Below, piece after piece: positions 33,022 to 44,440 of a stretch of DNA of 64,000 bases; within the stretch, counting starts at the first letter, position 1; every line of letters starts with the position of its first letter. Made by a program: the position numbers and the translations under genes. This DNA is from Hirundichthys speculiger (Eukaryota > Chordata > Actinopteri > Beloniformes > Exocoetidae). The notes beneath the pieces are model-generated. The model worked only from the letters and a program-made list of their open reading frames with translations. It was not told the DNA's origin and ran no database searches. The stretch lies in the NCBI GenBank assembly GCA_018398805.1, contig JAGFBZ010000567.1, positions 397,001 through 461,000 on the forward strand, given 5' to 3'.

Positions 33022-35200
33022 CAGCTGTTGGTGATGCAGATGTTGGTGATGTGACTGTCAGTGATGCAGCTGTTGGTGATGTGACTGTCGGTGATGCAGC
33101 TGTTGGTGATGTGACTGTAGGTGATGCAGCTGTTGGTGATGCAACTGTTGGTGATGTGCCTGTAGGTGATGCAGCTGTTGATGATGTGACTGTCGGTGAT
33201 GCAGCTGTTGGTGATGCAGCTGTTGGTGATGTGACTGTCGGTGATCCAGCTGTTGGTGATGTGACTGTTGGTGATGCAGCTGTTGGTGATGCAGCTGTTG
33301 GTGATGTGACTGTCGGTGATGCAGCTGTTAGTGATGCAGCTGTTGCTGATGTGACTGTCGGTGATGTGACTGTCGGTGATGCAGCTGTTGGTGATGTGAC
33401 TGTCGGTGATGCAGCTGTTGGTGATGTGACTGTCGGTGATGCAGTGTTGGTGATGTGTGGTGACTGTCGGTGATGTGACTGTCGGTGATGCATGCTGTTG
33501 GTGATGCAGCTGTTGGTGATGTGACTGTCGGTGATGCAGCTGTTGGTGATGCAGCTGTTGGTGATGTGACTGTCGGTGATGCAGCTGTTGGTGATGCAGG
33601 TGTTGGTGATGTGACTGTCGGTGATGTGGATGTCTGTGATGCTGTGTTGAGCTGTGGTGATGCTGTGGTGTGACTGTCGGTGATGTGACTGTCGGTGATG
33701 CAGCTGTTGGTGACTGATGAGCTGTGTGTGATGTGACTGTCGTGATGCAGCTGTTGTGGACTGTGGTGATGTGATGGTGATGCTGTTGGTGATGTGACTG
33801 TCGGTGATGCAGCTGTTAGTGTGATGCGGTGTGATGTTGGTGATCAGCTGTTGGTGATGTGACTGTCGGTGATGCAGCTGTTGGTGATGTGACTGTCGGT
33901 GATGCAGCTGTTGGTGATGCAGCTGTTGGTGATGTGACTGTCGGTGATGCAGCTGTTGGTGATGTGACTGTCGGTGATGCAGCTGTTGGTGATTTAGCTG
34001 TTGATGATGTGACTGTCGGTGATGTGACTGTCAGTGATGTAGCTGTTAGTGATGCAGATGTTGGTGATGTGACTGTCGGTGATGCAGCTGTTGATGATGT
34101 GACTGTCAGTGATGCGGCTGTCGGTGATGCAGCTGTTGGTGATGCAGCTGTTGGTGATGTGACTGTCGGTGATGCAGCTGTTGGTGATGTGACTGTCGGC
34201 GATGCAGCTGTTGGTGATTTAGCTGTTGGTGATGTGACTGTCGGTGATGTGACTGTCAGTGATGTAGCTGTTAGTGATGCAGATGTTGGTGATGTGACTG
34301 TCGGTGATGCAGCTGTTGGTGATGCAGCAGTTGGTGATGTGACTGTTGGTGATGCAGCTGTTGGTGATGCAGCTGTTGGTGATGTGACTGTCGGTGATGC
34401 AGCTGTTAGTGATGTGACTGTCGGTGATGCAGCTGTTGGTGATTCAGCTGTTGATGATGTGACTGTCGGTGATGCAGCTGTTGGTGATGTGACTGTCGGT
34501 GATGCAGCTGTTGGTGATGCAGCTGTTAGTGATGTGACTGTCGGTGATGCAGCTGTTAGTGATGCTGCTGTTGGTGATGTGACTGTTGGTGATTTAGCTG
34601 TTGGTGATGTGACTGTCGGTGATGCTCAGCTGTTGGTGATGCAGCTGTTGATGATGTGACTGTCGGTGATGCAGCTGTTGATGATGTGACTGTCGGTGAT
34701 GCAGCTGTTGGTGATGCAACTGTTGATGATGTGTGATGTGTGCATGTTGGTGATGTGACTGTCGGTGATGCAGCTGTTGGTGATGTGACTGTCGGTGATG
34801 CAGCTGTTGGTGATGCAACTGTTGATGATGTGACTGTTGCTGATGCAGCTGTTGGTGATGTGACTGTCGGTGATGCAGCTGTTGGTGATTCAGCTGTTGA
34901 TGATGTGACTGTCGGTGATGCAGCTGTTGGTGATGTGACTGTCGGTGATGCAGCTGTTGATGATGCAGCTGTTGAGATGTGTGTGACAGCTGTTGGTGAT
35001 GACTGTCGGTGATGCAGCTGTTGATGATGTGACTGTCAGTGATACAGCTGTTGGTGATGCAACTGTTGGTGATGTGACTGTTGGTGATGCAGCTGTTGAT
35101 GATGTGACTGTTGGTGATGCAGCTGTTGATGATGTGACTGTCGGTGATGCAGCTGTTGGTGATGTGACTGTCAGTGATGCTGCTTTTGATGATGCAACTG
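33022..35200 (+). repeat. 30-bp satellite (two 15-bp halves), about 70 copies
   Basis: The alternating half units are gatgcagctgttggt and gatgtgactgtcggt. Because 15 is a multiple of three, all repeats stay open in several frames (AVGDV-type pentapeptides). The section 33640-33850 is irregular. This is satellite DNA, not coding sequence. Confidence 0.95.
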
Positions 35201-35934
35201 CCAGGTGCCGCAGGGACTTATGGGATGTCATTGCCCAGACCCTCTCTGGGCTGACTGTGGGGATGTGGATGGTTTTTTCAGAGAGGGTCAGGGTCACGTT
35301 CAGGGTCAGAACTGAGTCAGAAATCAGAGCTCTGAGACCTCCAGATGTCAGTTATCCTACATCTCAGCTCTGCTACAATCACATTTAGCCAGATGTGGCA
35401 TGAGGAGCTCAATGCATTCATAGAGCCTTATTTCCAGACCTCTTCTCTCTCAGCTCTACGTTCACGTAGTCTCTGCTCATCATCCTCATTATGCAGAAAA
35501 CTGACAAATAAATAACAGCTAATGAAATAAAGTAACCAAGCATGAACATAGATGGTGACATTTGTGGTGGATGGAAGAATCAGATCATGTTTATGAGTAA
35601 TGCTCTTTATTTAATCAGAGTATCATAGATACTTGGTTTGAGTGCAGTAAACTATCTACATCCTCAATCAACTTTCCAGACACAAATGCTGCACGTCCTG
35701 ATAAGTCCGATATCATGACGAATAGCCCCGATAACACTTTTTTTTTAACATGGCAGTGCCTCGCTCCCTCTGAGCCTTGAATGACCAGCAGTGAATATTA
35801 TGTTTAAGTGACGTCGGCATAATCAGAAAAACGATTACTCAGTAAGGAAAATCAAGAATATCCCCTCATGCCAGAAAACAACTTGTTAACTCGGTCATCA
35901 TTTTGGTAGTTGCTGACTTTAATTTATATTCGCT
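35201..35934. other. Intergenic sequence, nothing recognised
   Basis: Unique AT-leaning DNA between the satellite and the LINE. No ORF with similarity. Confidence 0.55.
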
Positions 35935-35983
35935 GTATTTTCCCACATGTTACACATTAAAAATAGAAAAAATAGAGAAGGCT
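35935..35983. repeat. Left target-site duplication, 49 bp
   Basis: Begins gtattttcccacatgttaca and ends aatagagaaggct. It is identical to 44141-44189 and brackets the composite LINE. Confidence 0.97.
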
Positions 35984-36433
35984 CCTCCATGAGTCACCAC
36001 CTTATCGTGGTGGAGGGGTTTGCGTGTCCCAGTGATCCTAGGAGCTATGTTGTCGGGGGCTTTAAGCCCCTGGAAGGGTCACCCATGGCAAACAGGTCTC
36101 TAGGTGAGGGACCAGACAAAGTGTGGCTCACAAAAGATCTCTATGATGATGGACAACGGAGGACCAAGGTTTCCCTTGCCCAGACGCGGGTCACCGGGGC
36201 CCCCCTCTGGAGCCAGGCCTGGAGGTGGGGCTCGGAGGTGAGCGCCTGGTGGCCGGGCCTTTGCCCATGGGGCTCGGCCGGGCTCAGCCCGAAAGGGAAA
36301 CATGGGCCCCCACTCCTGTGGGCTCACCACCTGCAGGAGGGGCCATAGAGGTCGGGTGCGTAGTGAGCTGGGCGGTGGCCGGATGCGGGGACCCTGGCGG
36401 TCCGATCCTCGGCTGCAGAAGCTAGCTCTAGGG

Positions 36434-38005
36434 ATGTGGAATGTCACCTCTCTGGCAGGGAAGGAGCCTGAGCTGGTGTGTGAGGTTGAGCAGTTCCAAC
36501 TAGATATAGTTGGACTCACCTCGACGCACGGCTTGGGCTCTGGAACCAGTATCCTCGAGAGGGGTTGGACGCTTTTCCACTCTGGAGTTGCTCCGGGTGA
36601 GAGGCACCGAGCTGGTGTGGGCATACTTATTGCCCCCCGACTTGGCGCCCGTACATTGGGGTTTACCCCGGTAAACGAAAGGGTAGCCTCTCTCCACCTT
36701 CGGGTGGGGGGGCGGGTCCTGACTGTTGTTTGTGCTTACGCACCAAATAGCAGTTCAGAGTACCCACCCTTTTTGGAGTCCTTGGATGGAGTATTGGAGA
36801 ATGTTCCATCTGGGGACTCCCTCGTTCTGCTGGGGGACTTCAATGCTCATGTGGGCAATGACAGTGAGACCTGGAGGGGTGTGGTTGGGAGGCAGGGCCC
36901 CGCTGATCTGAACCAGAGTGGTGTTTCGTTGTTGGACTTCTGTGCTCGTCATAGACTGTCCATAACGAACACCATGTTCAAGCATAAGAGTGTCCACGTG
37001 TGCACTTGGCACCAGGACACTCTAGGCCGCAGTTCGATGATCAACTTCATAATCGTATCGTCGGACTTGCGGCCGCATGTCTTGGACACTCGGGCGAAGA
37101 GAGGGGCAGAGCTGTCAACTGATCACCACCTGGTGGTGGGTTGGCTCAGATGGTGGGGGAGGATGCCGGTCAGACCTGGCAGGCCCAAACGTGTTGTGAG
37201 GGTCTGCTGGGAACGTCTGGCAGAGTCTCCTGACAGAAGGAGCTTTAACTCACACCTCCGGCAGAACTTCGATCATGTTCCGAGTGAGGCAGGGGACATT
37301 GAGTCCGAGTGGGCTATGTTCCGGGCCTCTATTGTTGAGGCAGCCGACCGGAGCTGTGGCCGTAAGGTCGTTGGTGCCTGTCGCTGCGGCAATCCCAGAA
37401 CTCGTTGGTGGACACCAGCAGTGAGGGATGCCGTCAAGCTGAAGAAGGAGTCCTATCAGGCCTTTTTGGCATTTGGGACTCCGGAGGCAGCTGACAGGTA
37501 TCGGCAGGCTAAGCGGAACGCGGCTTCGGCGGTTGCTGAGGCAAAAACTCGGACATGGGAGGAGTTTGGAGAGGCCATGGAGAACGACTTCCGAACGGCT
37601 TCGAAGAAATTCTGGTCCACCATCCGGCGTCTCAGGAGGGGGAAGCAGTGCTCCGTCAACACTGTATACAGTGGGGATGGGGAGCTGTTGACCTCAACTC
37701 GGGACGTTGTGGATTGGTGGAGGGAATACTTCAAAGACCTCCTCAATCCCGCCAACACGTCTTCCAATGAGGAAGCAGAGTCTGGGGACTCAGGGTTGGA
37801 CTCTCCTATCTCTGGGGCTGAGGTTGCCGAGGTGGTCAAAAAGCTCCTCGGTGGCAGGGCCCCGGGTGTGGATGAGATCCGCCCGGAGTTCCTCAGGGCT
37901 CTGGATGCTGAGGGGCTGTCTTGGTTGACACGCCTCTGCAGCATCGCGTGGACGTCGGGGACAGTACCGCTGGATTGGCAGACTGGAGTGGTGGTCCCCC
38001 TCTTC
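36434..38005 (+). pseudogene. RTE-like LINE ORF, endonuclease and start of reverse transcriptase
   Basis: The frame starts [20 protein letters not shown] and holds an apurinic-type endonuclease: [34 protein letters not shown] and [10 protein letters not shown] (catalytic Asp/Asn and Asp-His). A linker and the reverse transcriptase start follow ([27 protein letters not shown]). The frame is open up to the point where the L2 element is inserted. This is LINE machinery for target nicking and reverse transcription, not a host gene. Confidence 0.9.
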
Positions 38006-38470
38006 CTTCCGGTTCCGCAGCAGCACCCTCCGCCCGGTGCCATCGCTCCGGAGTTCGCGGAATCTTGATTAACCATTAACTGTGTAAAATAAGGGATCAC
38101 TGTATATCGTATCGTGAACTGAATACGTGTATCATCTGCCATCGGCGGCTTCTACCAACGAGCTTTACCCACGTTCACCACCGGTGGCCTGCACTAAAGT
38201 TGTATCTACGCACCGGGCCCACCTGCTGGGCCCGTGCCGGTAAGTCCCGCTACCGAAGTCTTGCTAGCCCTGCTCTGTCTCCCTGCTAGTAAATGCTGAG
38301 CCACCTCACTGCTGCGGGCTCTCTCTGAGAGCCCCTGCGTGTAAGTGCCTGTACCCGCGCTCCCTACTAGCTGCTAACGTCCTCCTCGACTCTTAGCCGC
38401 AACTACGCTCTGTACTTGTAGCTCCGTACTGGCCCCTTTTGTATTGTGTTCACAGGTACGATACACAGCC

Positions 38471-39681
38471 ATGGCTCCACTTACCTCTCCTTCCCGCTGC
38501 GTTAACTGCACCATCCTCATTGACAAAGTCACAGAGCTGGAGCGACGGATCTCAATGCTCTACGCACTCCGTGAAGCAGAGCTCCAAATGGACACCATTG
38601 TTTTCCACTCCACACCACCGGTGCCCGGGTCATCCAGCTTCGACCAGTCCAGTCCTGCTTCCGGAGCGGACGCCACCTTGCACCCTCCGGCCGGTGCCAT
38701 CGCTCGGGACGGATCAGCTTCTACCCCCGGCGCCCCTCCCCCGATCTCCACCAGCAACAGCACCTGGATTATGCAAGGGGCAAAGCCCAAGTCCATCGCC
38801 ACCTCCAGTCCTCAGGATCCCGCACCTTGGTCCATTGTTGCTCCTCACAGTGTGAAACCCAAGCAGTGCCCCCCCGCACACCATTTCAAACTCCCTCTGA
38901 ATAATAAATTTGATATTCTCGCCCAGGAAGATTTCCCTACACTAAATCAGCCAAACTCCCACAGTCACACTCTCCACAGCCCTCCGTGCCGACTCGCCAT
39001 CTGTCCGTCCCTCACTTCACACCGGCTCCAGCGCGCACCTCGACCACACCCACCACCTGCTGCTCTGCATCTGCTATCAAGTCAACGCAGGTTAAAACTG
39101 ACCCCCCTGCACTCGCCTTGTCACCACCGGCCAAATTGGACCCCTCTCCCCAGTCAAAGGTTGCATCCCCTCGCCCCCTTTCCCCCCCGACCACACTATT
39201 AATTGGAGACTCCATAATAAGAAATGTTCGGTTTTTCAACGTGATAACCCACTGTCTCCCCGGAGCAACTGTCTCTAATATCCTTCATAAACTTCCAGAA
39301 ATACTCCATATACTCCCATCATCTGTCCATTGTATCATCATCCACGTCGGCTGCATGGACGCATCCCGTCGTCAGTCCGAAATTACCAAATCAGTCTTCA
39401 ATAAACTCTTCCAATACATCGAAACCACCGGAAAATCCATCTACATCAGCGGTCCACTTGCTCCAAATAACGGTGGCTCCGGTCTTTTCAGCAGGATCCT
39501 CGCCCTCCACACATGGCTTCAATCTGCCTGCACATTCCACTCAATTAACTTAATTGACAATTTTAATTTATTCTGGGGCCGAAAATCCTTTTTTAGAGAA
39601 GGCCTTCACCCAAACAAACTTGGCAGCCATGTTTTTACATGTACTCTCCACCATGCTGTCCACACTCGGCCCCATCCGTGA
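38471..39681 (+). pseudogene. L2 LINE ORF1 with SGNH esterase domain, one frameshift
   Basis: The N-terminal part (MAPLTSPSRCVNCTILIDKV, TELERRISMLYALREAEL) resembles a short coiled coil, followed by a Pro/Ser-rich region. After a frame change around 38960-38990 comes an SGNH/GDSL-type domain: LLIGDSIIRNV (nucleophile Ser), IIHVGCMDASRR (block III, usually GxND) and FREGLHPNKLG (block V, usually DGLHP). Such esterase domains are known from ORF1 of CR1/L2 elements. The changes at blocks III and V may weaken catalysis. Confidence 0.8.
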
Positions 39682-39768
39682 CTATTTACACCGCTCCATG
39701 CACACCGCTCAATTCCCTCCCTCTGGTCCGCTCGCACTTTCGCATTACGTCATCACAACAAACAACAC

Positions 39769-42654
39769 GTGAATCTGGCCAATCTCCGTCCTCTCCCTCA
39801 GTTCTCACAACGTGTCAACACACAACGTCACTTGAACCTGGCTCTGCTTAACACCCGCTCACTTAACAATAAAAGTCACATCCTCTGTGAATTTATAACA
39901 GACAATAACCTGGACTTCCTCTGTCTCACTGAAACCTGGCACAAACCCCTGGACTACCTCTTACTCAATCAGACCACGCCCCCTGGATTCACCTACGTCG
40001 ACCAACCTTGTCCTGAGGGGCGGGGAGGAGGAGTTGCTGCTGTTTACAGAAAGGACATTAAAACAACCACCATCTCCATTCCTGCTGCCCAGTCCTTTGA
40101 ACATCTCATATTCAAACTCTCTGGTCCCACTCCCTTGGTCACGGCCATTATTTACCGCCCCCCCAAACCAAACCCATCATTTCTTCCGGATTTTACTCAT
40201 TTCTTGACTCAGCTATGTGCCATTTAACCCACTATTCTCCTACTAGGGGATTTTAATTTCCACGTTGATGATGCCAACTCCAAACCGGCCATAGACTTCC
40301 TGGATCTACTTTCATGCTTCAACTTCACTCAACACATCAACTTCCCCACTCACAGCCATGGTCACATCCTGGACTTGCTCTGTTCCACTGGTTTAACAAT
40401 ACATCACCTCTCCAGCCTCAACCTCAACATTTCTGATCACCTGGCAATCACCATGGAAATTGAAACCCCCACCCCCATCCCAAAAGAAAAACGCACCATC
40501 TCATTCAGGAACCTCAAATCCATCTGCCCCTCAGTTCTTTCAGCCTCCCTCTACAGTAAACTGTCTGCCTCCCCTCCCCCACCGTCTGATAACCTCACCG
40601 ACCTCATCAACTATTACAACAACACACTCTCCTCCTGTTTGGATCACCTGGCTCCTGTCAAAACAAAAAATTATCATTCACACACTCAGCCCCCTGGTAC
40701 ACTGCTGAACTTCACAAAATGAAAACCCGTAAGCGCCAGCTGGAAAGACTTTATAAGAAAACTGGTTTAACAGTCTATCACCAAGCCTACACAGACCACC
40801 TTCAGGATTACAAGCATGCCCTCTCCACAGCCCGGTCCACTTACTACTCAGACCTCATTCACTCTGGCTCCACCAATCCCAGGACTCTCTTCTCCACCAT
40901 CAATAAACTTCTAAAACCCAGCGACAACATCTCCACCTCCTTCACAGTTGATAAATGCAACGCCTTCCTCTCATACTTCCAGAACAAAATTGACAACATT
41001 TACAGCAAACTGACCACCTCGCCTGCCTCCCCCACCGCCACACCTGTCTCTCCCCCCTGTATCACCCACACCTTGTCTCAGTTCTCCCCTCTATTCCCAA
41101 CACAGTTATCTGAACTCATGGCCGGAATGAAAAGCACCACCTGTGTTCTGGATCCCATCCCATCCAAATTGGTTAAGGACTGTTTCCCAGTAATTTCTCC
41201 ACTCATCCTCCGCATCATCAACTCCTCCCTCAGCTCCGGTTCAGTTCCCCAAACACTTAAAATGGCTGCCATCACCCCCATCCTCAAGAAACCTGGACTC
41301 AACCCTGACGACATGTCAAATTTCCGGCCAATTTCCAATCTCTCACTACTGTCAAAAATACTGGAACGTGCAGTCGCCTCCCAACTAAAAACCCACCTCA
41401 CCTCCAATAACCTGTATGAACCTTTTCAATCCGGCTTCCGCTTACGACACAGCACTGAAACAGCTCTACTGAAAGTCACCAACGACCTCCTCCTCTCCTC
41501 AGACTCCAGCCACCTCAACATCCTCATCCTTCTCGACCTCACTGCAGCCTTCGACACCGTCAACCACTCTATCCTTCTCTCCCGCCTCGAATCCATCATC
41601 AACATCACCGGCACTCCCCTCTCCTGGTTCAGATCCTACCTCACTAACCGACAACAGTTCATCTACATCAACAACTGCACTTCCCCTCCTGCCCCTCTGT
41701 CCCAAGGCGTCCCCCAGGGCTCGGTGCTTGGTCCCCTCCTCTTCATCCTTTACCTGCTTCCCCTCGGCAACATCATACGCCGCCATGGACTCCATTTTCA
41801 CTGTTATGCTGATGACATCCAACTGTACATCTCCACAACCTCGATCAAACCTGCTACACTGTCCACCCTCACCAACTGCCTCAGTGAAATTAAATCCTGG
41901 ATGCAAATAAACTTTCTCAACCTCAACTGCGACAAATCGGACATCATCATCATCGGCCCCAAATCCCTCACCAACACCACCCATAACTTCACCATCAACA
42001 TTGACAACTCCACCCTCTCCCCCTCCCCTCACATTCGTAACCTCGGCGTCATCTTCGATAGTCACCTCACATTCGAACACCACATCAATAACATCACCAG
42101 GACGGCCTTCTTCCATCTCAAAAACATTGCACGCCTCCGCCCTTCACGGTCCTTCTCCACTGCTGAAATCCTGATCCATTCTTTTATCACTTCCAGACTT
42201 GATTACTGCAATAGCCTTCTTTTGCGGTTTACCATCCACAACCCTCAATAAACTACAGTACATCCAGAACTTTGCCGCCCGTCTGCTCACTCACACCCGC
42301 TCCCGTGACCACATCACCCCCGTCCTCCAGAACCTCCACTGGCTCCCTGTCCAACAACGCATCCACTTTAAAATCCTTCTCCTCACTCACAAAGCCCTTC
42401 ACAACCAGGCCCCGTCCTACCTCACTGACCTGCTCCACCACTACACTCCCTCCCGTTCCCTCCGTTCTTCTGACGCCAACCTCCTGTCCATACCACTCAG
42501 AACCAAGCACCGAACCTGGGGCGACAGAGCCTTCTCCATAGCCGCTCCCTCCCTCTGGAACTCACTCCCCAAACACATCAGAGCTTGCACCAACCTATCA
42601 ACCTTTAAGTCACTCATCAAAACCCATCTTTTTATAACTGCTTTTAATGTGTAA
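39769..42654 (+). pseudogene. L2 LINE ORF2: endonuclease and reverse transcriptase, lightly damaged
   Basis: The endonuclease has LLNTRSLNNKS, LCLTETWHKP, AIIYRPPKP, LLLGDFNFHV and ISDHLAI. The reverse transcriptase has NFRPISNLSLLSKILER, LLDLTAAFDTVNHSIL, GVPQGSVLGPLLF and the catalytic YADDIQLY. The C-terminus has LHWLPVQQRIHFKILLL and APSLWNSLP. Damage: an in-frame TAA at 40225-40227, a frameshift near 40690 and a surplus T near 42222. Everything between these lesions is open. Confidence 0.92.
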
Positions 42655-42796
42655 CTAATGTCACGTTTTTATATGATGTCTTTGTTTCATTTGCTTGTTT
42701 TATTTGTCTTTGTTTGTTTTTAAGCTCTGTAAAGCGTCTTTGAGTTTTTTGAAAAGCGCTTTAGAAATAAAATGTATTATTATTATTATTATTATT

Positions 42797-44112
42797 AAAA
42801 AAGGGGGACCGGAGGGTGTGTTCCAACTACAGAGGGATCACACACCTCAGCCTCCCTGGGAAGGTCTATTCAGGGGTCCTGGAGAGGAGGGTCCGTCGGA
42901 TAGTTGAATCTCGGATTGAGGAGGAGCAGTGTGGTTTTCGTCCCGGCCGTGGAACGGTGGACCAGCTCTACACCCTCTTCAGGGTCTTGGAGGGGGCATG
43001 GGAGTTCGCCCAACCAGTCTACATGTGTTTTGTGGACTTGGAGAAGGCGTTCGACCGTGTCCCCCGGGGTTTCCTGTGAGGGGTGCTCCGGGAGTATGGG
43101 GTGCCGGACTCCCTTGTGAGGGCTGTCCGGTCCCTGTACGACCGGTGCCAGAGTTTGGTCCGCATTGCCGGCAGTAAGTCGGATTCGTTTCCAGTGAGGG
43201 TTGGACTCCGCCAAGGCTGCCCTTTGTCACCGATTCTGTTCATTACCTTTATGGACAGAATTTCTAGGCGCAGTCGAGGTATTGAGGGGATCCGGTTTGG
43301 TGGCCTCAGGATTGGGTCTCTGCTATTTGCAGATGATGTGGTTCTGTTGGCTTCATCGAGCCATGATCTACAACTCTCGCTGGAGCAATTCGCAGCCGGT
43401 TGTGAAGCGGCTGGGATGAGAATCAGCACCTCCAAATCCGAGACCATGGTCCTCAGTCGGAAAAGGGTGGAGTGCCCTCTCCGGGTTGGGGATGGGGTCC
43501 TTCCCCAAGTGGAGGAGTTTAAGTATCTCGGGATCTTGTTCACGAGTGAGGGAAGGATGGAGCGGGAGATCGACAGACGGATCGGTGCGGCATCTGCAGT
43601 GATGCGGGTGTTGCGCCGGTCTGTTGTGGAAGAGAGAGCTGAGTTGGAAGGCGAAGCTCTCGATTTACTGGTCGATCTACGTTCCTACCCTCACCTATGG
43701 TCATGAGCTTTGGGTAGTGACCGAAAGAACAAGGTCGCGGATACAAGCGGCTGAAATGAGCTTCCTTGGCAGGGTGGCCGGGCTCTCCCTTAGAGATAGG
43801 GTGAGAAGCTCGGTCATCCGGGAGGGGCTCAGAGTAGAACCGCTGCTCCTCCGCATCGAGAGGAGCCAGATGAGGTGGCTCGGGCATCTGGTTAGGATGC
43901 CTCCTGGACGCCTCCCTGGTGAGGTGTTCCGGGCACGTCCCACTGGGAGGAGACCCCGGGGAAGACCCAGGACATGCTGGAGGGACTATGTCTATCGGCT
44001 GGCCTGGGAACGCCTCGGGATCCCCCCAGAGGATCTGGAAGAAGTGGCCGGGGAGAGGGGGGTCTGGGCTTCCTTACTCCGGCTGATGCCCCTGCGACCC
44101 GACCTCGGATAA
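42797..44112 (+). pseudogene. RTE-like LINE ORF, remainder of reverse transcriptase and C-terminus
   Basis: It resumes the broken reverse transcriptase: CGFRPGRGTVDQLY, FVDLEKAFDRVPR, GLRQGCPLSPILF and the catalytic LFADDVVLLA. The C-terminal part is RSQMRWLGHLVRMPPGRLPG. Lesions are one surplus G near 42803, a TGA in place of Trp after PRGFL (43077-43079) and a frameshift near 43640-43700. Confidence 0.9.
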
Positions 44113-44140
44113 GCGGAAGAAGACGGTACGGTATGGTACG

Positions 44141-44189
44141 GTATTTTCCCACATGTTACACATTAAAAATAGAAAAAATAGAGAAGGCT
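44141..44189. repeat. Right target-site duplication, 49 bp
   Basis: Identical to 35935-35983, immediately after the LINE tail. Confidence 0.97.
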
Positions 44190-44254
44190 GAAAGAATGAA
44201 TAGCAAACGAGGGAACAGAGGAATTTACGTTACACCTTGAATGCAGCATTGCAG

Positions 44255-44440
44255 AACAGTGCGCTGATAAAAACAAACATGGCGGCGATGGTGTAGAACT
44301 TCGTTAAAGTTTCAGAAGAAGATATTAAGCTGGTTATTTGTGACAAATGCTTCAAGCGAAGGAGGGAAAAATAGCACAAGCTTTAATACGTCAAAACTCG
44401 ATCAGCCACCTGAAACATAACCATCGCGTCCATGGAGTTT
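44255..44440 (+). pseudogene. BED zinc-finger fragment of a hAT transposase
   Basis: The frame-broken sequence reads VICDKCFK and then ISHLKHNHR, the CxxC and HxxxxH halves of a BED finger, with the spacing typical of hAT transposases or ZBED genes. No catalytic domain follows. Confidence 0.55.

Larger units (their letters stand above)
38006..42796 (+). mobile_element. Nearly full-length L2-type LINE nested in the RTE-like LINE
   Basis: The 4.8-kb element has a GC-rich 5' UTR, an ORF1, an ORF2 and a 3' end of aataaaatgtattattatta type. The flanking halves of the host reverse transcriptase (PLF at 38005, then the KKG region at 42797) abut exactly at its ends. Only a handful of lesions are seen, most of them single-base, so the insertion is young or the lesions are sequencing errors. 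Confidence 0.9.
35984..44140 (+). mobile_element. RTE-like LINE, split by a nested L2 LINE
   Basis: The element begins with the full-length-type 5' UTR (cctccatgagtcaccacctt) and runs to gacctcggataagcggaaga, followed by a short ggtacggtat tail. It is interrupted from 38006 to 42796 by an L2 insertion. A perfect 49-bp direct repeat flanks the whole, so the RTE-like element landed first as a complete copy. The clade assignment (RTE-like) is from memory of the endonuclease and reverse transcriptase sequences; other teleost LINE clades are possible. Confidence 0.88.

Noticed and set aside
33859..34659. Long open frame of AVGDVTVGD pentapeptides
   Set aside because: It is the 15+15-bp satellite; the unit is a multiple of three, so several frames on both strands are open without selection.
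38444..39202. Possible separate protein in the first ORF1 frame beyond 38990
   Set aside because: After the frameshift the real domain continues in another frame; the Pro/His-rich end of this frame is an out-of-frame tail.
36434..42654. Host genes for endonuclease or esterase proteins
   Set aside because: The frames are ORFs of two LINEs, shown by the reverse transcriptase motifs, nesting and the 49-bp target duplication.
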